Positions 38,126-47,987 are shown, counted from the first letter of the stretch. The stretch is 64,000 nt of DNA from Ramlibacter montanisoli (GCF_013087525.1 NZ_JABFCS010000001.1:1-64000); one strand, 5' to 3'. Translations and numbers: made by a program. The notes: generated by a model from the letters alone, not told the origin.

Positions 38126-38689
38126 TCAGCCGGCGCCGACCAGCCGCGCGACCAGTTCGCCGTGGCTGGCGGCGCCCAGCTTCTTCATCAGGCGGCTGCG
38201 GTGCGCTTCCACCGTGCGGGGGCTCAGGTCCAGCAGGCGCGCGATCTGCTTGCTGGTGCAGCCGGTGACCAGGTGCTGCGCGACTTCGCGCTCGCGTGCG
38301 GACAGGTCGCCCGCCACGCGGCGACGCCCGGAGATGTCCTCGAACATCCACACGGCGTGGGCGAAGGGCTGGCTGCGGTCCAGGGCGCGGCCCACCACGT
38401 GGCACCAGAACAGCGTGCCGTCGCGCCGCTTCATGATGCGCTCGTCGCCATAGGTGCCTTGCTCGCGCATGACCGGCAGCCCGATCTTGCCGATCTGCAG
38501 GTATTCGTCCTGCGAGGGGTAGAGCGGCGCCAGCGGCTGGCCGGCGAGTTCGGCCGGCTCGTAGCCGAACATCTGCGCGAAGGCGGGGTTGCACAGCACC
38601 AGCACGCGGTCCTGCGTCACGCACATGCCCACGGGCGCGAGCTCGAAGGCCAGGCGCAGGGCGTCGAGGGTCTCGGGGCTGGCGGGCAT
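38126..38689 (-). CDS. PAS-domain LuxR-type transcriptional regulator
   Basis: A 187-residue protein: a PAS domain at about 10-120 (LAPVGMCVTQDRVLVLCNPAFAQMFGYEPAELAG, with a PAC motif WMFEDISGRRR) and a C-terminal LuxR helix-turn-helix (LSAREREVAQHLVTGCTSKQIARLLDLSPRTVEAHRSRLMKKLG). It has no receiver domain, so it senses a ligand or redox state directly. It is the last gene of the sulfatase/SulP unit, 16 bases after SulP; an alternative ATG at 38725 overlaps SulP. It is a plausible regulator of that operon. Confidence 0.88.
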   Translation of the reverse strand: MPASPETLDALRLAFELAPVGMCVTQDRVLVLCNPAFAQMFGYEPAELAGQPLAPLYPSQDEYLQIGKIGLPVMREQGTYGDERIMKRRDGTLFWCHVVGRALDRSQPFAHAVWMFEDISGRRRVAGDLSAREREVAQHLVTGCTSKQIARLLDLSPRTVEAHRSRLMKKLGAASHGELVARLVGAG

Positions 38690-38705
38690 GCCGCCATTGT
38701 CCCGG

Positions 38706-40358
38706 TCAGGCGGCGGAATCGGCAAGCGCCTGCAGTGCTTCGGCGTCGGTCCGGTACATCCTGAGCAACGGTGTGGCGTGCAAGGAACCTGCCTTCTGCA
38801 GCACGCGCTCCACGGGCAGCTTGATGCCGCTGATGTGGAGGGTGACGCCCTTCTCGGCGAGCAGCTTGCGCAGCTGCCCGAACATCTCCACGCCGGTGGC
38901 GTCCACGCGGTTGATCGGCTGCGCGAACAGGCACACGTGGCGCACGTCGGGGTTGGCGGCGAGGTGCTCCACGATCGCGCGCTCCATCGCGGTGGCCGAC
39001 GCGAAATCGAGTTCGGCGTCCATGCGCAGCGCGTACAGTCGCGGCGCCAGCGGCGGCAGTTTCCACAGGTGGCGGTCGCGCAGGCTGCCGTCCGGGTGCA
39101 GGCCGACCTCGATGATGCGCGGGTGCAGCCGCAGCACCAGGAAGTGCGCCAGCCCGATCAGCATGCCGGTGAGCACGCCCCAGTAGATGCGCGGGGCGGT
39201 CAGCAGGGTCACGGCGAAGGTGATGGCCGCGGTCGCGGCCTCGACGCGGTCGATCTTCCACAGGTCGATGAAGGTGCGCGGCTTGAACAGGCTGGAGACG
39301 GCCGCCACCACCACCGCCGCCAGCACCGCGCGCGGCACCGGCGACAGCACCGGCGTGAGGAACAGCAGGAACAGCATGATGAAGGCCACCGCGATGACGG
39401 TCGCCCAGCCGGTGCGCGCGCCCGCATAGAGCGTCAGCGCGGAGCGCGAGAACGAGGCGCTGGTGGCGAAGGATCCGCAAAGCGCCGAACCCAGCTTCGC
39501 AACGCCTTGGCCGAACAGGTCCTGGTTGGCGTCCCAGCGCTTGCCGTCCCGCTGGCTTTCCACCTTCGCACTGGAGGCCATTTCCAGCGAGCTGACCAGC
39601 GTGATGACCAGCGCCGGCGCGATCAGCGTGGAAAAGGCTTCCCAGCCGGGCCACCCCGGCCAGTAGGGCGTGGGCAGCCCTTGCGGCAGCGGGCCCACCA
39701 CGGCGCCGTCCTGCGCGAAGCCGCTGAAGTGGCTGAGGACGGCCGCGGCGGCCAGCACGATCAGCATGATGGGAAGCCGCGGCGCCACGCGGCGCGCCAC
39801 CACGAACAGCACCAGGCTCACCACGCCATAGGCGAGCGCCTGCGGATCCAGCTGCGCGCCGTGCAGCAGCTCGGGCAGGGAGCCTTGCAGTCCCAGCAGC
39901 GAAGGCAGCTGGGACGCGATGATCAGCAAGGCCGCCGCCTGCGTGAAGCCGGCCAGCACCGGCGAGCTCACCAGGTTCAGCACCCACGCGGAGCGGGTGG
40001 CGGCCACGGCGATCTGCAGCCCGCCCGAGAGCAGCGCGAGCCACACGGCCAGCGCGACCCAGCTGGTGCTGCCCGGTTGCGCCTGCCCCACCAGCGAGGC
40101 GCCCACCAGCACGCAACTGAGGGCCGCCGGCCCGGTGGACAGGCGCGTGGACGCGCCGAACAGCACCGCCAGCAGGGGCGGCAGGAAGGCGGCATAGAGG
40201 CCCGTCACGAGCGGCATGCCGGCCAGGCCCGCGTAGGCCACCGACTGCGGGATCATCACGACGGCCACCGTCAGGGCGGCGATGGCCTCGCCGCGCAGCA
40301 ACTGCGCGCCGGGGCGGGGCCATTGGAGGAAAGGGAACCAGCGGGACAGCTTGGACAT
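38706..40358 (-). CDS. SulP family inorganic anion transporter with STAS domain
   Basis: A 550-residue membrane protein with about 12 hydrophobic segments (starting VAVVMIPQSVAYAGLAGMP, the SulP signature) and a C-terminal STAS domain (about 430-545; MDAELDFASATAMERAIVEHL). SulP proteins carry sulfate, bicarbonate or related anions. The start is 10 bases after the sulfatase stop on the same strand, which argues for sulfate handling: export of excess released sulfate or its uptake. Confidence 0.92.
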   Translation of the reverse strand: MSKLSRWFPFLQWPRPGAQLLRGEAIAALTVAVVMIPQSVAYAGLAGMPLVTGLYAAFLPPLLAVLFGASTRLSTGPAALSCVLVGASLVGQAQPGSTSWVALAVWLALLSGGLQIAVAATRSAWVLNLVSSPVLAGFTQAAALLIIASQLPSLLGLQGSLPELLHGAQLDPQALAYGVVSLVLFVVARRVAPRLPIMLIVLAAAAVLSHFSGFAQDGAVVGPLPQGLPTPYWPGWPGWEAFSTLIAPALVITLVSSLEMASSAKVESQRDGKRWDANQDLFGQGVAKLGSALCGSFATSASFSRSALTLYAGARTGWATVIAVAFIMLFLLFLTPVLSPVPRAVLAAVVVAAVSSLFKPRTFIDLWKIDRVEAATAAITFAVTLLTAPRIYWGVLTGMLIGLAHFLVLRLHPRIIEVGLHPDGSLRDRHLWKLPPLAPRLYALRMDAELDFASATAMERAIVEHLAANPDVRHVCLFAQPINRVDATGVEMFGQLRKLLAEKGVTLHISGIKLPVERVLQKAGSLHATPLLRMYRTDAEALQALADSAA

Positions 40359-40368
40359 TCGCCTGAGC

Positions 40369-41690
40369 TTAACGTTGCGGCATGTCCTTCACCGAGTAGC
40401 CCAGGCTGATCGTCGCATCCTCCGGGATGGGGGCATGGTCGCATTCCAGCTTTCCCACGCATCGCGCATGCGGCCAGGCGCGCGGGCTCGCGTCCGGCGA
40501 GGTTGGCGCGCTCGCGCTCGTCGGCGGGGATGTCGAACAGGTAGTCGTGGCCGTCCACCCGCAGGTACTTCCAGTCGCCGTCGCGCAGCGCGCTGGCCGC
40601 GGTGGTTCATGCGCCAGTGCAGCGGGCGCGCGAAGGTGCGGGCCGGCTCGCGCAGCACCGGCAACAGGGACACGCCATCCAGCGGGTAGGCAGCTTCCGC
40701 TTCGGCGCCGGCCGCGTCCAGCACGGTGGCGGACCAGTCCATCGTCATGCAGTGCTGCTCGCTGGTCGCACCGGGGCCGATCACCGCCGGCCAGTGCGCG
40801 ATCCAGGGCACGCGGATGCCGCCTTCGGTGAGGTCCATCTTGCCGCCCACCAGCGGCCAGTTGTCCGAGAAGCGCTCCCCGCCGTTGTCGCTGGTGAAGA
40901 CCACCAGCGTGTCCTGTTCCAGGTGGTGCCTGCGCAGCGCCTGCATCACCCAGCCTATGCCTTCGTCCATGTGGTGGATCATGCGCCGGTAGGTGTGGAT
41001 GTTGCCGCCGTGCAGGTGGAACAGGTTGTCCTTGACCTGCTGCGCCAGCGCGCCGTCCTCGCGCGTCTCCCAGGGCCAGTGCGGCGCCGTGTAGTGCAGG
41101 CTGAGGAAGAAGGGCTGCTCGCTGCTGCGCGGCGCCATGCGGTCGATGTAGTCCACGGCACGGTGCGACAGCAGGTCGGTGAGGTAGCCTTCCTCCGCCT
41201 TCTCCTCTTCGCCGATCCACAGGTCGTGCTGGCCGTTGGAACTGCAGTGGGTGAAGTAGTCGACGCCTCCGGACATCGGCCCGAAGAATTCGTCGTAGCC
41301 GGAGCGCAGCGGGCCGAAGGCAGGCGGATAACCGAGGTGCCACTTGCCGATGAGGGCCGTGCGGTAGCCCGCCTTCTTCAGCAGTGAGGGCACGGTGGGG
41401 TGTTCCGCGGGCAGGCCCAGCGTCGTGCTGCCGCGGCTTTTGCTGTTGATCGGTTCTTCCGCGGCGCCGCGCAGCCGGTACTGGTAGCGCGCCGTCATCA
41501 AGGCGAAGCGCGTGGGCGAGCACACGGGCGAATTGGAGTAGCCCTGCGTGAAGCGGATGCCGCTGGCGGCCAGCGTGTCGAGCTGCGGCGACACGCGGCC
41601 GAACTCCGCGTCGCGTCCGCCGTAGCAACCGAGGTCCGCGAAGCCGAGGTCGTCGGCGACGATGAAGATGACGTTGGGCCGCCGTGCCAT
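40369..41690 (-). CDS. Type I (formylglycine) sulfatase
   Basis: About 441 residues. The activation motif CSPTR (SPVCSPTRFALM) carries the Cys converted to formylglycine; ADDLG, GKWHLGY and TSDNGGERFSDNWPLVGGK supply metal and substrate ligands. There is no signal peptide, so it appears cytoplasmic. Three single bases are missing in the C-terminal 80 residues (near 40598, 40475 and 40438); correcting them gives ALRDGDWKYLRVDGHDYLFDI and the end SVKDMPQR. The ATG overlaps the stop of the preceding Bug receptor. No formylglycine-generating enzyme is in the window. Confidence 0.88.
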
Positions 41691-42651
41691 CACTCGACCT
41701 TCATGCCGGTGACGCGGATCACCTTGCCGTAGCGCTCCGACAGTTCGGCCAGGCGCTTGCCGGCCGCCGCCCCCGTGAGTCCTTCGTAGTGCAGGTCCAG
41801 GCCGTCCAGGCGGGCACGCACTTCGGCGCGCGCGAGCGCGTCGACCATCGCCTTCTGGATTGCCTGCACCACCGGTTCCGGCGTCGCGGCGGGCACCATC
41901 GCCAGGTAGAACACTTCCTGTTCCAGCTGCGGCAGGCCCGCCTCGGCGATCGTCGGAATGTCGGGCGCGAGCGTCGAGCGCTTGCGGCTGGTGACGGCCA
42001 GCGGCACGATCTTGCCGGCCTTGACGTGCGGCAGCATGCCGGGCGTGGCGAGCACGCCGCCGTTCACTTCGCCGGCCAGCACCGCGGTGACGGCCGGGGT
42101 GTTGCCCTTGTAGGGGACGTGCGTGACCTTGGCGCCGGTCGCTTCCGTGAGCAGCTCCGCCGCCAGGTGGCCCGGGCTGCCGCTGCCCGCCGAACTGAAG
42201 GTGACCGGCTTGTCCTTCGCCGCCGCGACCAGGTCCTTCATGGCCTTGAAGCCGGTGGACGGATGCACGCCGACCAGCAGCCCGGAGGACGCCATGATCA
42301 TCACCGGCCGCAGGTCCGATGCCTTGAAGGGCATGCCCTTGTAGATGTGCGGATTCACGGTGAAGGTGCTGTCGATGCCGAACAGCACGGTGTGGCCGTC
42401 GGCCGCGGCCTTCGCCACCGAGTCGGCGCCGATGTTGCCGCTGGCACCCGCCTTGTTCTCCACCACGAAGGGCTGGTTGAACTGCTTCTGCTTCTGCAGC
42501 ACGTCGGCCACCGAGCGCGCGATCATGTCCGAGGGACCGCCAGGGGGAAGTTGTTGACGAAGCGCACCGGCTTCGTGGGCCAGGCGGGTGCCTGCGCGAA
42601 GGCGGGCGCGAGGGAGGCGGCGAGCAGGGCCGCTGCGAGGAGCTGTTTCAT
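41690..42651 (-). CDS. Bug/TctC-type tripartite tricarboxylate transporter receptor, copy 1
   Basis: About 321 residues: a signal peptide (MKQLLAAALLAASLAPAFAQ) and a Bug fold (KPVRFVNNFPPGG, NKAGASGNIGADSVAKAAADGHTV, HVPYKGNTPAVTAVLAGEVN). A C run at plus-strand G 42543-42547 is one base short and breaks the frame. It binds a carboxylate or similar small solute in the periplasm. No TctA/TctB membrane genes are present. It shares the transcript with the sulfatase (overlapping ATGA). Confidence 0.88.
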
Positions 42652-42662
42652 GGCGGGATCCT

Positions 42663-43615
42663 TCAGGGCTGGTAGCCCGACTTCTGCACCACCGGTGCCC
42701 ACTGGGCGCGGTAGGCCTTGAGCATGGCCGCGGTCTGCGCCTGCGTGGAGACCACGGGGCTCATCTGCGCGGCCAGGAACTTGCGTTGCGTGTCGGCGTC
42801 CTTCATCACTTCGGTGATCGCGGTGGCATAGCGCTGCACGGCGGCGGCCGGCATGGTCGCGGGCGCGAAGAAGGCGTTCCAGCCCGTCGCCACCAGGGGC
42901 AGGCCGGCTTCACGGAAGGTCGGCACCTTCGGCGAGATCACGTTGCGCGCGGCACCCGAACTCGCGAGGATGCGCACCTTGCCCGCCTCGTGCTGCGGCA
43001 GCACCGTCTCCAGGGTGTCGATGGAGACCGGCACCTGGCCGCCGAGCAGGTCGGTGATCAGCGGGGCGGAGCCGCGGTAGCCGACCACCTGCGCCTTCAC
43101 GCCGGCGCGCTCGGCCAGCATCAGCGCCACGAAGTGCGGCAGGCTGCCGGTGGCCGGCACGCCGAAATTCGCCTGGTCCGGATTGGCCCGCAGCCAGGCG
43201 ACCAGGTGCGACAGTTCGCGCACGGGCACGGCGCCGGCGACGGTCACGGCGAAGTCGTAGTCGTTGACATGCGAGACCGGGACGAAATCGCGCTCGGGAT
43301 CGTAGCCGTTGTCCTTGAAGACCAGCGGCGCCACCACCATGACGGCGGGATTGGCGACCATCAGCATGTGCTGGCCCGGCGGCGCCGCCTTGACCTGCTG
43401 CGCGGCCAGCCAGCCGCCGGCGCCCGTCCTGTTCTCCACCAGCACCGTCATGCCCAGCTTCGCCTGCAGCTTCTCGGCGACGATGCGTGCCACGCGGTCG
43501 GTCGCGCCGCCCGGCGCGAAGCCGGTCACGATGCGCAGGGTGTTGTCCGGGGCCTGCGCGTGGGCCGTGGCCGCCGCCAGCGCCAGCAGTGCCGCGGCAA
43601 GGGTTCTTTCTTCAT
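42663..43615 (-). CDS. Bug/TctC-type tripartite tricarboxylate transporter receptor, copy 2
   Basis: About 318 residues. The start MKK is out of frame with the body by one missing A near 43607-43609; restoring it gives MKKRTLAAALLALAAATAHAQ, a good signal peptide. The Bug core follows (LRIVTGFAPGGATDRVARIVAEKL, ENRTGAGGWLAAQQVKAAPPG, VVGYRGSAPLITDLLGGQVP). It is only distantly similar to copy 1, so the two may bind different solutes. It is the first gene of the five-gene minus-strand unit. Confidence 0.87.
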
Positions 43616-43667
43616 GGCTTGTCTCCGGTGGCCGCTCGGTCGCGCCAGGGCCCACTCTACTTGCCGC

Positions 43668-43679
43668 ACAATCGATTGT
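43668..43679. promoter_or_regulatory. Perfect 12-bp palindrome in the divergent promoter region
   Basis: ACAATCGATTGT lies between the helicase start (43708) and the first Bug gene (43615). Its arms ACAAT/ATTGT resemble GntR-type or similar operators. It is well placed to control either direction. Confidence 0.4.
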
Positions 43680-43707
43680 TCCATGCAATCGTTCCGCAGA
43701 AACCCGC

Positions 43708-46200
43708 ATGCCCACGGCGCAGCAGGATGGTGACGGGCTGATGAGCGCGAACGAAGCGGGTGCCCGGGCCGCTGCCTGGATGGCGGGGCGGGGCTGGCAG
43801 CCCTTCGCCTTCCAGCAGGAGGTGTGGCAGGCGGTGGACCAGGGACGCAGCGGCATGCTGCATGCCACCACGGGCTCCGGCAAGACCTACGCCGTCTGGC
43901 TCGGCATGCTCGACGCCCTGCTGCGCAGGCACCCGCACGGCCGCGGTGCCGAGCCGCTGCGCGTGGTCTGGCTCACGCCCATGCGCGCGCTTGCTTCCGA
44001 CACGACCAAGGCCCTGGCCGAACCGTTGCGCGAGCTGGCGCCGAACTGGACGATCGGCCTGCGCACCGGCGACACGCCCAGCGCCGAGCGCGCGCGGCAG
44101 GACCGGCGCATGCCCACCGTGCTGGTCACCACGCCCGAGTCGCTCACGCTGATGCTCACCCGCGAGCATGCGCGCGAGGAGCTCTCCGGCGTGGAGTACG
44201 TGGTGATCGACGAGTGGCACGAGCTGATCGGCAGCAAGCGCGGCGTGCAGGCGCAGCTGGCGCTGGCGCGGCTGCGTGGCTTCCACCCGGGGCTGGTCAC
44301 CTGGGGGCTGAGCGCGACGCTGGGCAACCTGGAAGACGCCATGCACGTGCTGTGCGGGCCGCAGCCCGATCCCGCACCGCGCCTGGTGCGCGGCCGGATC
44401 GACAAGACACTCGTCATCGACACGCTGATCCCGCCGGATCCGGGCAAGTACTCCTGGGCCGGCCACCTGGGGGTGCGCATGCAGATGCCGGTGGTGGAGG
44501 AAATCGACCGTTCCGGCACCACGCTGGTGTTCACCAACGTGCGCTCGCAGGCGGAGGTCTGGTACCAGCTGCTGCTGGAGGCGCGCCCGGAGTGGGCCGG
44601 CCACATCGCGCTGCACCACGGCTCGCTCGACAAGGCCACGCGCGAGTGGGTGGAGAACGGGCTCAAGGAAGGGACGCTGCGCGCCGTGGTCGCCACGTCC
44701 TCGCTGGACCTGGGCGTGGACTTCCTGCCGGTCGAGCGCGTGCTGCAGGTGGGCTCCGCCAAGGGCGTGGCGCGCATGATGCAGCGCGCCGGCCGCAGCG
44801 GCCACGCGCCGGGACGGCCGAGCCGCGTGACGCTGGTGCCCACCAACACCATGGAGATCATCGAGGCGGCGGCCGCGCGCTGGGCGGCCCGCAGCGGCCG
44901 GGTGGAGAAGCGCACTCCGCCGGAGAGGCCGCTGGACGTGCTGGTGCAGCACGTGGTGACGGTGGCGCTGGGTGGCGGTTTCCGGGCGGACGAACTGTTC
45001 GCGGAGGTGACGTCCGCGTGGTCCTACCGCAAGCTCACGCGCGCGGAGTTCGACTGGGTCGTCGCCTTCTGCGAGCGCGGCGGCGAAAGCCTGGGCGCCT
45101 ATCCGGAGTACCACCGCATCGTGCGGGGCGAGGACGCCATCTACCGCGTGCAGGACAGCGGGGTGGCGCGGCGCCACCGCCTGGGTGTGGGCACCATCGT
45201 CAGCGATGCGGCGATGCAGGTGAAGTACCTGACCGGCGCCCACATCGGCACGATGGAGGAGGGCTTCATCGCGCGCCTGAAACCCGGCGACCACTTCTTC
45301 TTCGCCGGCAAGCTGCTGGAGTTCGTGCGGGTGCGCGACATGGCCGCCTACGTGCGCAAGGCCACGAAGAACAAGGGAACCGTGCCGACCTGGATGGGCA
45401 GCAAGATGGCGCTGTCCACCGAGCTGAGCGACGCGGTGCTGGAGATGATGCAGAGCGCGGCGCAGGGCGATTTCCTCGAGCCGGAACTGGAGGCTGCGCG
45501 TCCCATGCTGCTGACGCAGCAGCGGCTGTCGAAGATCCCCACGCCGCATACGCTGCTGGTGGAGGCCTACCAGTCGCGCGAAGGGCAGCACCTGTACATC
45601 TACCCCTTCGCGGGCCGCAACGTGCACCTGGGACTGGCGAGCCTGCTGGCGTGGCGGCTCGCGCGCGAGGCGCCCAACACCTTCAGCATCTCCATCAACG
45701 ACTACGGCTTCGAGCTGGTGAGCGCCGCGCCCTTCGACGTGGAACCGGTGACCAGCCAGCGGGTGTTCTCCGGCACCGACCTGCTGCACGACGTGCTGGC
45801 CTCGCTGAACTCCACCGAGCTCGCGCAGCGGCGCTTCCGCGAGATCGCGCGCGTGGCGGGGCTGATCTCCACCGGCTACCCCGGCCAGCCGAAAAGCACG
45901 CGCCAGCTGCAGGCTTCCAGCGCGCTGTTCTTCGAGGTGTTCCGCAAGTACGACGCCGGCAACCTGCTGTTGAACCAGGCGGAGAACGAAGTGCTGAGCC
46001 AGGAGCTGGAGATCTCGCGCCTGGGCGAGACACTGCGCCGCATGCGGGCCAAGCAACTCGTGTTCGCGCCGCTGCGGCACCCCAGCCCGATGAGCCTGCC
46101 GCTGATGGTGGAGCGCTTCCGCGAGAAGCTCACCACCGAGTCGCTCGCGACCCGCCTCGAGAGGATCCTCAGGGACATGGAGGCCGACGACGCGGCCTAG
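43708..46200 (+). CDS. Ligase-associated DNA repair DEXH-box helicase (Lhr-type)
   Basis: An 830-residue superfamily 2 helicase: Q-motif region FAFQQEVWQAV, Walker A TTGSGKTYA, TPMRALASDTTKAL (Ia), DEWHELIGSKRG (motif II, DEWH as in Lhr), SATLGNLEDA (III), TSSLDLGVDF (V) and QRAGRSGHAPGRPS (VI), then a winged helix and an Lhr-core C-terminal domain. In many bacteria it is encoded next to the exonuclease and ligase that lie here at 28182-30933. The usual PdeM-type phosphoesterase does not follow. An ATG at 43741 is an alternative start. Confidence 0.92.
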   Translation: MPTAQQDGDGLMSANEAGARAAAWMAGRGWQPFAFQQEVWQAVDQGRSGMLHATTGSGKTYAVWLGMLDALLRRHPHGRGAEPLRVVWLTPMRALASDTTKALAEPLRELAPNWTIGLRTGDTPSAERARQDRRMPTVLVTTPESLTLMLTREHAREELSGVEYVVIDEWHELIGSKRGVQAQLALARLRGFHPGLVTWGLSATLGNLEDAMHVLCGPQPDPAPRLVRGRIDKTLVIDTLIPPDPGKYSWAGHLGVRMQMPVVEEIDRSGTTLVFTNVRSQAEVWYQLLLEARPEWAGHIALHHGSLDKATREWVENGLKEGTLRAVVATSSLDLGVDFLPVERVLQVGSAKGVARMMQRAGRSGHAPGRPSRVTLVPTNTMEIIEAAAARWAARSGRVEKRTPPERPLDVLVQHVVTVALGGGFRADELFAEVTSAWSYRKLTRAEFDWVVAFCERGGESLGAYPEYHRIVRGEDAIYRVQDSGVARRHRLGVGTIVSDAAMQVKYLTGAHIGTMEEGFIARLKPGDHFFFAGKLLEFVRVRDMAAYVRKATKNKGTVPTWMGSKMALSTELSDAVLEMMQSAAQGDFLEPELEAARPMLLTQQRLSKIPTPHTLLVEAYQSREGQHLYIYPFAGRNVHLGLASLLAWRLAREAPNTFSISINDYGFELVSAAPFDVEPVTSQRVFSGTDLLHDVLASLNSTELAQRRFREIARVAGLISTGYPGQPKSTRQLQASSALFFEVFRKYDAGNLLLNQAENEVLSQELEISRLGETLRRMRAKQLVFAPLRHPSPMSLPLMVERFREKLTTESLATRLERILRDMEADDAA

Positions 46201-46308
46201 GAACCCGCTTGCACTTCTCCTACAGGCGCATCCTCCCCGCCCGCACTCTGGTGCGGCCTGCCTCTTCCTACAGTGGAGGCACAGACTGAAAGCAGTTGGG
46301 AGATACAG

Positions 46309-46749
46309 ATGAAGAATTCCACGATGGCCCGCGCCGCGCTGACCGCGTCCTCGCTGGCGGTGTTGCTGGCCCTGGGGGCCTGCGGAGAACGGGTCGAGAA
46401 CACCGAGACGCAGACATCGCAGCCGAACGTCGAGATCAACCGGCAGGGCACGGACGGCGCGAAGGAAGAGACGGCCGCGATCGGCGTCGGCAACAACGAC
46501 ACGACCCGCATGGGCGCCGGCGCCGAAGCGCCGGCCAACGACCAGGACCAGCGGATCGCGACCGACGTGCAGACCTCGCTGGCCACCAACCCGGACTTCG
46601 GGGCGATCAAGGTGGACGTGCATGTCGAGGACGGCAAGGTCACGTTGCGCGGCCGCGCGCCCGACCCCGCCGCCCGCGACCGCGCCGCCGAAATCGCGCG
46701 CAACGTCAGTGGCGTGAAGGCTGTGGACAACCAGCTGACGCTGGGCTGA
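46309..46749 (+). CDS. BON-domain lipoprotein
   Basis: A 146-residue protein with a lipoprotein signal (LAVLLALGAC, acylated Cys about residue 25), a low-complexity acidic linker, and one BON domain (DQRIATDVQTSLATNPDFGAIKVDVHVEDGKVTLRGRAPDPAARDRAAEIARNVSGVKAVDNQL). BON domains bind phospholipids and occur in OsmY-like envelope-stress proteins. TTGGGAGAT precedes the ATG. Two TCCTAC motifs (46218, 46266) lie in its leader region. Confidence 0.88.
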   Translation: MKNSTMARAALTASSLAVLLALGACGERVENTETQTSQPNVEINRQGTDGAKEETAAIGVGNNDTTRMGAGAEAPANDQDQRIATDVQTSLATNPDFGAIKVDVHVEDGKVTLRGRAPDPAARDRAAEIARNVSGVKAVDNQLTLG

Positions 46750-46755
46750 CCGGCC

Positions 46756-47894
46756 TCAGGAGGCGGAGGATTCCGCCGCCTTCTCCTCGCGATGCGGCTC
46801 GGTGGTCCGGGCCTGTGACCGCGTCTGGCAGATCACGTCGTGCACGTAGCGCGCTTCTCCAGCGCGCCGCCCGACAGCGCGAACGGGTAGGCGTCCTCCT
46901 GGCCCAGGCTGCGGTTGAGGCTGTTCACCAGCAGCGTCACCGGCACCCACTGCTCGACCAGCAGGTCGAAGTCGGGGCGGCCGGTTTCCAGCGGGTTCAC
47001 CACGTCCTCGACCTCCATCTCCTCCTGGCCGGGAATGGTCAGGCGGGTGTTGTAGGCGGCCGCGGTCTCCAGCAGGTCCACCATGTGCAGGTAGTGCGCC
47101 CAGGTCTCCGCCCAGTCCTCCCAGGGATGCGAGGAGGCATACGCGCTCACGAAGTCGTCCTGCCAGTCCGGCAGGGCGCCGCCGCGCGCATAGTGGTCCT
47201 GCAGCGCCTGCTGGTAGTCCGCGCGCTCGTCGCCGAACACGGCGCGGAAGTCCTCCAGGCGGCCGCCTTCGGCGATCAGGCGGTCCCAGTAGTAGTGGCC
47301 GGACTCGTGCCGGAAGTGTCCCAGCAGGGTGCGGTAGGGCTCGTGCATCTCCTCGCGCCGGCGCACGCGTTCGGCGTCATCGGCCTCGGCCACGTTGATC
47401 GTGACCAGGCCCTGCGAATGGCCGGTCATCACGGGCTGCCCAGGCATGTCGGCGAGGAATTCGAAGATGGGGCCGTCGGCCTGGCCATCCTGCGGCGTGG
47501 TGGCCACCAGGCCCAGCTTGGCCAGCGTATAGAACAGGCGCCGCTTGGCGGCTTCCAGCCGGTACCAGCGCAGCGGGTTGGCCGGCTGCGAGAGGTCGGG
47601 CAGGATGCGCGTGAGGCGGCAGGACACGCACAGGACATTGGGGTCCGACGCGGGCACCGCGAAGTTGCAGGCGTTCTGCGTCTCGTGGTTGTGGCAGAGG
47701 CGATAGCGGGCGGAAGACTGCTTCTTGCCGCGGCTGCGCGGGCGCCACAGGTCCTGCCCATCCTCGGTCACGGGTTCGATCGCCGCCATGTTCAGGCGAT
47801 CGGGCAGGAAGGCGAGGGGGCTCTCGCACTGCAGGCATTGCACGTTTTCGAAGAACAGCGCGTGGCCGCAGTACTGGCAATGGAAGGTCTTCAT
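46756..47894 (-). CDS. Putative zinc-binding metallopeptidase (DUF2248-type)
   Basis: About 380 residues. An N-terminal zinc-ribbon-like part has CQYCGHALFFENVQCLQCE and later CHNHETQNACNFAVP and CVSCR. The catalytic helix is HFRHESGHYYWDRL (HExGH type), with a further acidic helix WEDWAETWAHYLHMVDLL. There is no signal peptide. One base is missing near 46850; restoring it extends the protein to a stop at 46756. It is 6 bases from, and convergent with, the BON lipoprotein. Proteolytic activity is inferred, not known. Confidence 0.8.
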
Positions 47895-47913
47895 GGTTCT
47901 GGGTCCCCGGGGC

Positions 47914-47949
47914 AAAAAAAAAAAGGGCAGGCCGCATGGCAGCCTGCCC
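47914..47949 (-). terminator. Intrinsic terminator of the BON gene (minus strand)
   Basis: On the minus strand an 8-bp stem (GGGCAGGC and GCCTGCCC on the plus strand, 47925-47932 and 47942-47949) is followed by 11 T residues (plus-strand A run 47914-47924). It starts 39 bases after the stop of the BON gene and ends 20 bases before the ATG of the metallopeptidase. Confidence 0.88.
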
Positions 47950-47987
47950 TCGCGGACGGCGCGTGCCGCCCGCAGCCGGTGCGCTGC

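Noticed and set aside
43657..46623. A 988-codon open frame on the minus strand opposite the helicase
   Set aside because: Its translation is Arg/His/Val/Gln-rich with no motifs and mirrors the helicase codons; such antisense frames are common at this GC content.
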